Of a stretch of DNA of 40,805 bases, positions 37,038 to 40,805 are shown piece by piece. How positions within the stretch are numbered: the stretch's first letter is position 1; every line of letters starts with the position of its first letter. A program made the translations under genes and the position numbers. The DNA is from Arenimonas metalli CF5-1 (lineage in GTDB: Bacteria; Pseudomonadota; Gammaproteobacteria; Xanthomonadales; Xanthomonadaceae), in NCBI RefSeq assembly GCF_000747155.1, contig NZ_AVCK01000021.1:1-40805 (forward strand), given 5' to 3'. The notes beneath the pieces were generated by a model. The model saw only the letters and a program-made list of their open reading frames with translations, did not search any database and was not told where the DNA came from.

Positions 37038-38270
37038 CTATTCCAGCAGCCGCGACCAGTGGTTCCAGCCGTCCACCCGGCTGGCCACGATCTTCAGGCA
37101 GACCAGCATCGGCACGGCCACCAGCAGGCCCGGCACGCCCCACAGCCAGCCCCAGAGCATCAGCCACAGGATGATCGCCAGCGGGTTGATCTTCATGGTC
37201 TTGCCCAGCGCCATCGGGGTGAGCAGCTGGCTTTCCAGGCCGTTGAGCACCAGGTAGCCCGCGGCCGGCAGCAGCGCCGCCGACACGGTGTCGAACTCGG
37301 TCAGGCCGACCAGGCCCAGCAGCAGCGCCACCACCGCCGGCCCGACGAAGGGCGCGAGGTTGAAGGCCGCGGCCAGCACGCCCCACAGCAGCGGATCCTC
37401 GACGCCCAGCCAGGCCAGCCACAGCGAGGTCGCGCCGCCCAGCACCACCGCGGTGAAGCTGATGGTGAGCATGTAGCGCGAGAGTTCGCTCTGGATCTCC
37501 TGGACGATGCCGGCCGTGATCCGCTTCTGCGCGCGCGTGCGGCGCATCTCCAGCAGCTTGCGCAGCAGGTCGTCGCCGTAGACCAGGAAGGTGAAGGTGA
37601 GCAGGATCACCGCCAGCGCGTAGCCCAGCACCCGCGGCGTCGCCGCGACCAGGTCGACGCTGGGCGGCCGCACCACGATGCGCTCGCCCGGCGTGGCCTC
37701 GCCTTCGGTGAACTCATCCAGCGTGGCGCTGGCCCGGCGCGCCGCGTGCAGCGGCTGCACCATCTGCTGCAGCCGCGGCGCCGCCTCGCGCAGCGCGAAC
37801 GGCACCTTGCTGGCCCAGTCGCCCGCGGGCCGGGCCACGAACACGGCGACCGCGCCCAGGCTGCCCAGCAGCGCGGCCACCAGCAGCACCGCCGCCGCGC
37901 CGCGCGGCAGGAAGCGCAGCGGCGCGCGCTTGACGAGCGGGCTGAGCAGCATCGCGAAGAAGGCCGCCAGCACCACCGGCAGGATCAGGCTGGCCGCGAA
38001 GTAGCAGGTGTAGAGCAGCAGGGCCAGCACCAGCACCCACAGCAGGCGCGCGTTGACCTGCAGCGCGGCCAGGCGCGCGGCATGGCCGGAGGGCGGCGGC
38101 GGGCGCGGGCTTTCCGGCGCCGCCGCGGGCGCCGGCTCGTGCACCGCCGCGTTGGCCAGGGCCTCGGCGCTGGCGCCGTGGGTGCCGGCCTCAGGCGTCG
38201 ACGGCACGGCGTCCCCCGGCGGGGCCGCCGGCGCCTTCGCCGGCGGCTTCGTCTTCGGTCGCTTCGGCAT
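37038..38270 (-). CDS. AI-2E/PerM family transporter
   Basis: Predicted 410-residue inner-membrane protein with about eight membrane segments, including LLWVLVLALLLYTCYFAASLILPVVLAAFFAMLL and the later ILWLMLWGWLWGVPGLLVAVPML, typical of the AI-2E exporter/PerM family. Substrates differ within the family: autoinducer, Na+/H+ or unknown. The first 65 residues are a Pro/Ala-rich disordered tail. The ATG at 38270 has GAGG nine bases upstream, and lies 80 bases inside the 3' end of the upstream gene in another frame; later GTG codons could serve if that overlap is not real. Confidence 0.88.
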   Translation of the reverse strand: MPKRPKTKPPAKAPAAPPGDAVPSTPEAGTHGASAEALANAAVHEPAPAAAPESPRPPPPSGHAARLAALQVNARLLWVLVLALLLYTCYFAASLILPVVLAAFFAMLLSPLVKRAPLRFLPRGAAAVLLVAALLGSLGAVAVFVARPAGDWASKVPFALREAAPRLQQMVQPLHAARRASATLDEFTEGEATPGERIVVRPPSVDLVAATPRVLGYALAVILLTFTFLVYGDDLLRKLLEMRRTRAQKRITAGIVQEIQSELSRYMLTISFTAVVLGGATSLWLAWLGVEDPLLWGVLAAAFNLAPFVGPAVVALLLGLVGLTEFDTVSAALLPAAGYLVLNGLESQLLTPMALGKTMKINPLAIILWLMLWGWLWGVPGLLVAVPMLVCLKIVASRVDGWNHWSRLLE

Positions 38271-38598
38271 CGGCGTCGTCCTCGTTGTCGCCGGCCGCGG
38301 AGGCGGTGGCGGCGGCGGTGATGCCGGCCAGCAGGCCCGGCAGCACGGTGTCCAACAGCATCGAGAAGATCGGGCCGCTGGCCAGGCGTGAGCCGACGCC
38401 GGCCGCCGCGCCCACCGTCGGCGCGCTGAAGCCGCTGGCGACGCCGAGCGCGAAGCCCGAGACCACGATCCGCACCGGCGTGGCGCCGCGGCGCAGCTCG
38501 GACTTCAAGCGATCGAGCGACCCGGTGGCCGCCGCACGCTGGTCGATGCAGGCCTGTTCGGCCCGCTGCACCGCGGCGATCTTGTCGGCCAGGCTCAC
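38191..38598 (-). CDS. Small glycine-rich membrane protein, YqjK-like position
   Basis: Predicted 135-residue protein of unknown function. The N-terminus is helical and charged (SLADKIAAVQRAEQ...DRLKSELRRG), then follow hydrophobic Gly/Ala-rich segments (about 45-68 and 78-102) and an acidic tail. It starts with a GTG overlapping the stop of the YqjE-like gene. In E. coli the order yqjD-yqjE-yqjK is similar, so it is a positional counterpart of YqjK; sequence similarity is weak. The last 80 bases overlap the AI-2E gene. Confidence 0.7.
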   Translation of the reverse strand: MSLADKIAAVQRAEQACIDQRAAATGSLDRLKSELRRGATPVRIVVSGFALGVASGFSAPTVGAAAGVGSRLASGPIFSMLLDTVLPGLLAGITAAATASAAGDNEDDADAEATEDEAAGEGAGGPAGGRRAVDA

Positions 38599-39047
38599 GG
38601 CGCGGCCCCCGGATCGGCCGGAGGGGCGGGCGTCTCCGCGGGCTCGCCCCGGAAGCCCAGCTTCAGCTGCCGGCGCGTGCCCTCGAAATCGGCGTAGCGC
38701 AGCATCGCCTTCGCGCGCAGCACCCCGAACAGCGCGACGCCGACGCTCACCACCAGCGGGATCGCGATGGCCAGCGGCCACGGCGCCCCGGCGCTGCGCA
38801 GCCCGCTGACCAGCAGCGCGGTCAGCAGCAGGTAGGCGGTGCCCAGCAGCACGGTGGCGACCAGCAGCCACACCAGCGCGGCCACCATGGCATCGCGGGC
38901 CAGGCCGAACTCGGCGGCGAACAGCCGGCGCAGTGCATCCAGCCCGCCCAGGTGCGCGCGGGCCGTGGCGCGCGCGGCCTCCAGCACCGCCCGGGCATCG
39001 TCGGCCAGGGGGCCGGCGGTGTCGCGGGCCGGGGCGGGTTCGTCCAC
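38595..39047 (-). CDS. Holin-superfamily membrane protein (YqjE-like)
   Basis: Predicted 150-residue protein with an N-terminal helical region, two membrane segments (about 56-82 and 90-112) separated by a short turn (RSAGAPWP), and a hydrophilic C-terminal tail. This is the plan of the YqjE/DUF1469 'phage holin superfamily' proteins, which are chromosomal and not lytic. Eight bases after the DUF883 gene, as in yqjD-yqjE pairs. Confidence 0.82.
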   Translation of the reverse strand: MDEPAPARDTAGPLADDARAVLEAARATARAHLGGLDALRRLFAAEFGLARDAMVAALVWLLVATVLLGTAYLLLTALLVSGLRSAGAPWPLAIAIPLVVSVGVALFGVLRAKAMLRYADFEGTRRQLKLGFRGEPAETPAPPADPGAAP

Positions 39048-39054
39048 GGCCGGC

Positions 39055-39354
39055 TTACTTGCGGCGGGTGAGGGCGGCGACCAGGTAGCCGGCGGCGAAG
39101 GCCACGCCGAACGAGGCCAGCGGCTTGCTGCGGATCAGGTCCTCGGCCTGGGCCAGCATGCCCTTGCCCTGGTCGAGCAGGCCCTGCAGCTTTTCGTCCA
39201 GCTCGGCCTTGGCCTCGCGCGCGGCGGCACCGCCGGCCTCGAGCGCTTCGTTGACGCCGGACTTGAGGGCATCGCGCGCCTCGCCGAGGTTTTCCTTCGC
39301 GGCGGCGAGGTGGCTGGTGTCTTCGATCGGTTGTTCGACCTTGGGACGGTTCAT
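39055..39354 (-). CDS. DUF883 (ElaB/YqjD-like) protein
   Basis: Predicted 99-residue protein. A long amphipathic helical region (about 14-75, rich in Ala, Glu, Lys) is followed by a single C-terminal membrane anchor (SFGVAFAAGYLVAALTRRK). ElaB/YqjD proteins are tail-anchored and bind ribosomes at the membrane in stationary phase. The ATG has GGGAG upstream at proper spacing. First gene of the yqjDE-like set. Confidence 0.88.
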   Translation of the reverse strand: MNRPKVEQPIEDTSHLAAAKENLGEARDALKSGVNEALEAGGAAAREAKAELDEKLQGLLDQGKGMLAQAEDLIRSKPLASFGVAFAAGYLVAALTRRK

Positions 39355-39417
39355 GGGTTCGCTCCCGCAGGGATCAGGCCTTCACCTTACACCGTCGCCG
39401 CGACCGCGGCGCCGGGC

Positions 39418-40805
39418 TCATTGCATGACGAGGTAACCGAAGCGGCCGCCGCGGGCGACGCTCAGCACCAGCTCGCGCGGCTCGTTGCCCAGGGCCGCGC
39501 GGAACGCCGGCAGGTCGGCCACGTTGCGGCGGTTGACCTGGCCGATGCGGTCGCCGGCGCGCAGGCCGCTGCGGGCGGCGCGGCTGCCCGGCGCGACCTT
39601 GCTGGCGACGACGCCGAACAGGCCCTGCTGGCGGAAGCGCTCGGGCAGCTCCACGAGGGTCGCGCCCTCGAGGCGCGGGTCGATCTCGCCGCCGTCGATT
39701 TCCTTGGCCTGGGCCTTGAGCACGGCCTGCACGCTCAGCCGCTGCTCGCCGCGCAGCAGGTCCAGGCGCACCTGCTGGTCCACCGGCAGCAGGCCCTCGA
39801 GGTTGCGCAGGGCCTGGGCGCTGTCGATGCGCTGGCCGTTGGCGGCCACGATCACGTCGCCCGGTCGCACGCCGGCGACCTCGGCCGGCGAACCGCGGTA
39901 GACGCGGGCGACCAGGGCGCCGCGCTGGGTCTCGGCCAGGTCCATCTGCCTGGCCACGAAGGGCGTGATGTCCTCGCCGTCCAGGCCCAGCGAGCCGCGG
40001 CGCACTTCGCCGTAGGCCATCAGCTGGCGCATCACCTCGCGCGCCAGGTTGGCGGGGATGGCGAAGCCCAGGCCGATGTTGCCGGCGGCGCTGCCGCGCG
40101 GGTTGAAGCTGGCGGTATTGATGCCGACCAGCTCGCCGCGCAGGTTCACCAGCGCGCCGCCGGAGTTGCCCGGGTTGATGGAGGCGTCGGTCTGGATGAA
40201 GTTCTGGTAGCCCAGGCCCTGCAGGCCGCTGCGGCCCACGGCCGAGACGATGCCGCTCGTGACGGTCTGGCCCAGGCCGAAGGGATTGCCCACCGCGACC
40301 ACGAAATCGCCGACCTGCAGCTGGGCCGAATCGGCCAGGTTCAGCGCGGTCAGGTCCTCGGCCGGGATGCGGATCACGGCGACGTCGGTGTCGGGGTCGG
40401 CGCCCACCAGCTCGGCCTCGAGCGTGCGGCCGTCGGCCAGGGTCACCGAGACGCCGTCGGCGTTCTCGATCACGTGGTTGTTGGTCAGCACCAGGCCGCG
40501 CTCGGCGTCGACGATCACGCCCGAACCCAGCGACTGCTGCATGCGCTCCTGCGGCATGCCGCCCGGCATGCCGAAGAACTCGGCCAGCGGGTTGCGCACC
40601 CGCACCACCTGGCGGGTGTAGATGTTGACCACGGCCGGGGTCACGTCCTTGAGCATCGGCGCCAGCGACGGCACCGGCGTGCCCGCGATCTGCGCCGGCA
40701 GCGCGGCCTGGGCGGCGCGCGGCAGGGCCAGCGCGGCGGCGCCGTCGAGGGCGGCGGCGGCCCGGCTCGGCGGCGCATCCGGCGCCTGCGCTACCGGCTC
40801 CGCCA
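39418..40805 (-). CDS. degQ: Do/DegQ-family periplasmic serine protease (5' end outside window)
   Basis: At least 462 residues of an HtrA-type protease-chaperone that degrades misfolded envelope proteins. The catalytic triad is present in TNNHVIENA (His), DPDTDVAVIRI (Asp) and NPGNSGGALV (Ser). Two PDZ domains follow (one around RGSPAEVAGVRPGDVIV, the second around GSRAARSGLRAGDRIG); the second is short but complete. The frame is open without a stop to the right edge, with an Ala/Pro-rich segment before PSLAPMLKDVTPAVVNIY; the start codon and signal peptide lie beyond 40805. An internal GTG at 40674 is too late to be the true start of an exported protein. Confidence 0.93.
   Translation of the reverse strand, partial: AEPVAQAPDAPPSRAAAALDGAAALALPRAAQAALPAQIAGTPVPSLAPMLKDVTPAVVNIYTRQVVRVRNPLAEFFGMPGGMPQERMQQSLGSGVIVDAERGLVLTNNHVIENADGVSVTLADGRTLEAELVGADPDTDVAVIRIPAEDLTALNLADSAQLQVGDFVVAVGNPFGLGQTVTSGIVSAVGRSGLQGLGYQNFIQTDASINPGNSGGALVNLRGELVGINTASFNPRGSAAGNIGLGFAIPANLAREVMRQLMAYGEVRRGSLGLDGEDITPFVARQMDLAETQRGALVARVYRGSPAEVAGVRPGDVIVAANGQRIDSAQALRNLEGLLPVDQQVRLDLLRGEQRLSVQAVLKAQAKEIDGGEIDPRLEGATLVELPERFRQQGLFGVVASKVAPGSRAARSGLRAGDRIGQVNRRNVADLPAFRAALGNEPRELVLSVARGGRFGYLVMQ

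Noticed and set aside
38595-39047. Prophage remnant suggested by the holin-superfamily protein
   Set aside because: The YqjE-type family is chromosomal and sits beside its usual DUF883 partner; no other phage gene is present.

Overview
The window is very GC-rich, densely coding DNA from a Gram-negative bacterium. Gene content points to a gammaproteobacterium of the Xanthomonadales/Lysobacterales type: a complete rod-shape and cell-wall cluster joined to ybeD-lipB-lipA, a TonB-dependent receptor paired with a TPR sulfotransferase, an IorAB-type molybdenum hydroxylase, and DegQ/YqjDE-like envelope genes. The lineage is an inference from gene content; no rRNA gene is present. No tRNA, rRNA, CRISPR array, prophage or transposase gene was seen.

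Layout. 1-165: two tandem Rho-independent terminators, each preceded by a copy of the same short leader sequence. 165-959 (-): surface lipoprotein with a beta-helix-like repeat. 1265-5714 (+): TPR-sulfotransferase and TonB-dependent receptor. 5797-6735 (-): PfkB/adenosine-type kinase. 6909-15832 (+): elongasome and wall block mreB-mreC-mreD-mrdA-rodA-mltB-rlpA-dacA. 15900-17027 (+): membrane diguanylate cyclase lying between dacA and ybeD. 17081-19074 (+): ybeD-lipB-lipA. 19182-21356 (+): tail-specific protease. 21412-23156 (+): HTH-MGMT fusion overlapping an EamA exporter. 23167-23402: large imperfect inverted repeat built from 10-bp ACGCGGAT units, lying between convergent genes. 23403-28193 (-): molybdenum hydroxylase IorAB with its maturation genes (MocA-like, XdhC-like) and a SufU-like Fe-S scaffold. 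28239-30453 (-): secreted alpha/beta hydrolase and RarD. 30545-34783 (-): tripartite MacAB/DevBCA-like ABC exporter with two different permeases. 34875-36994 (-): M17 aminopeptidase and YigB-like HAD phosphatase. 37038-39354 (-): AI-2E-type permease with a YqjD/YqjE/YqjK-like set. 39418-edge (-): Do/DegQ protease, cut by the right edge of the window.

How the genes fit together. The 6909-15832 block encodes most of the machinery for lateral wall growth: MreBCD scaffold, RodA glycosyltransferase, PBP2 transpeptidase, and the wall-trimming enzymes MltB, RlpA and DacA. Start/stop overlaps indicate translational coupling. The 23403-28193 block can be read as one operon making a Tat-exported Mo-cytidine-dinucleotide hydroxylase: the enzyme subunits, the cytidylyltransferase, the cofactor inserter and a Fe-S/sulfur scaffold.

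The most interesting items are the 236-bp palindromic repeat element, the SufU paralogue inside the Mo-hydroxylase operon, the sulfotransferase/TonB-receptor pair, the tandem leader-terminator units at the left edge, and several promoter/start arrangements that predict leaderless transcripts.
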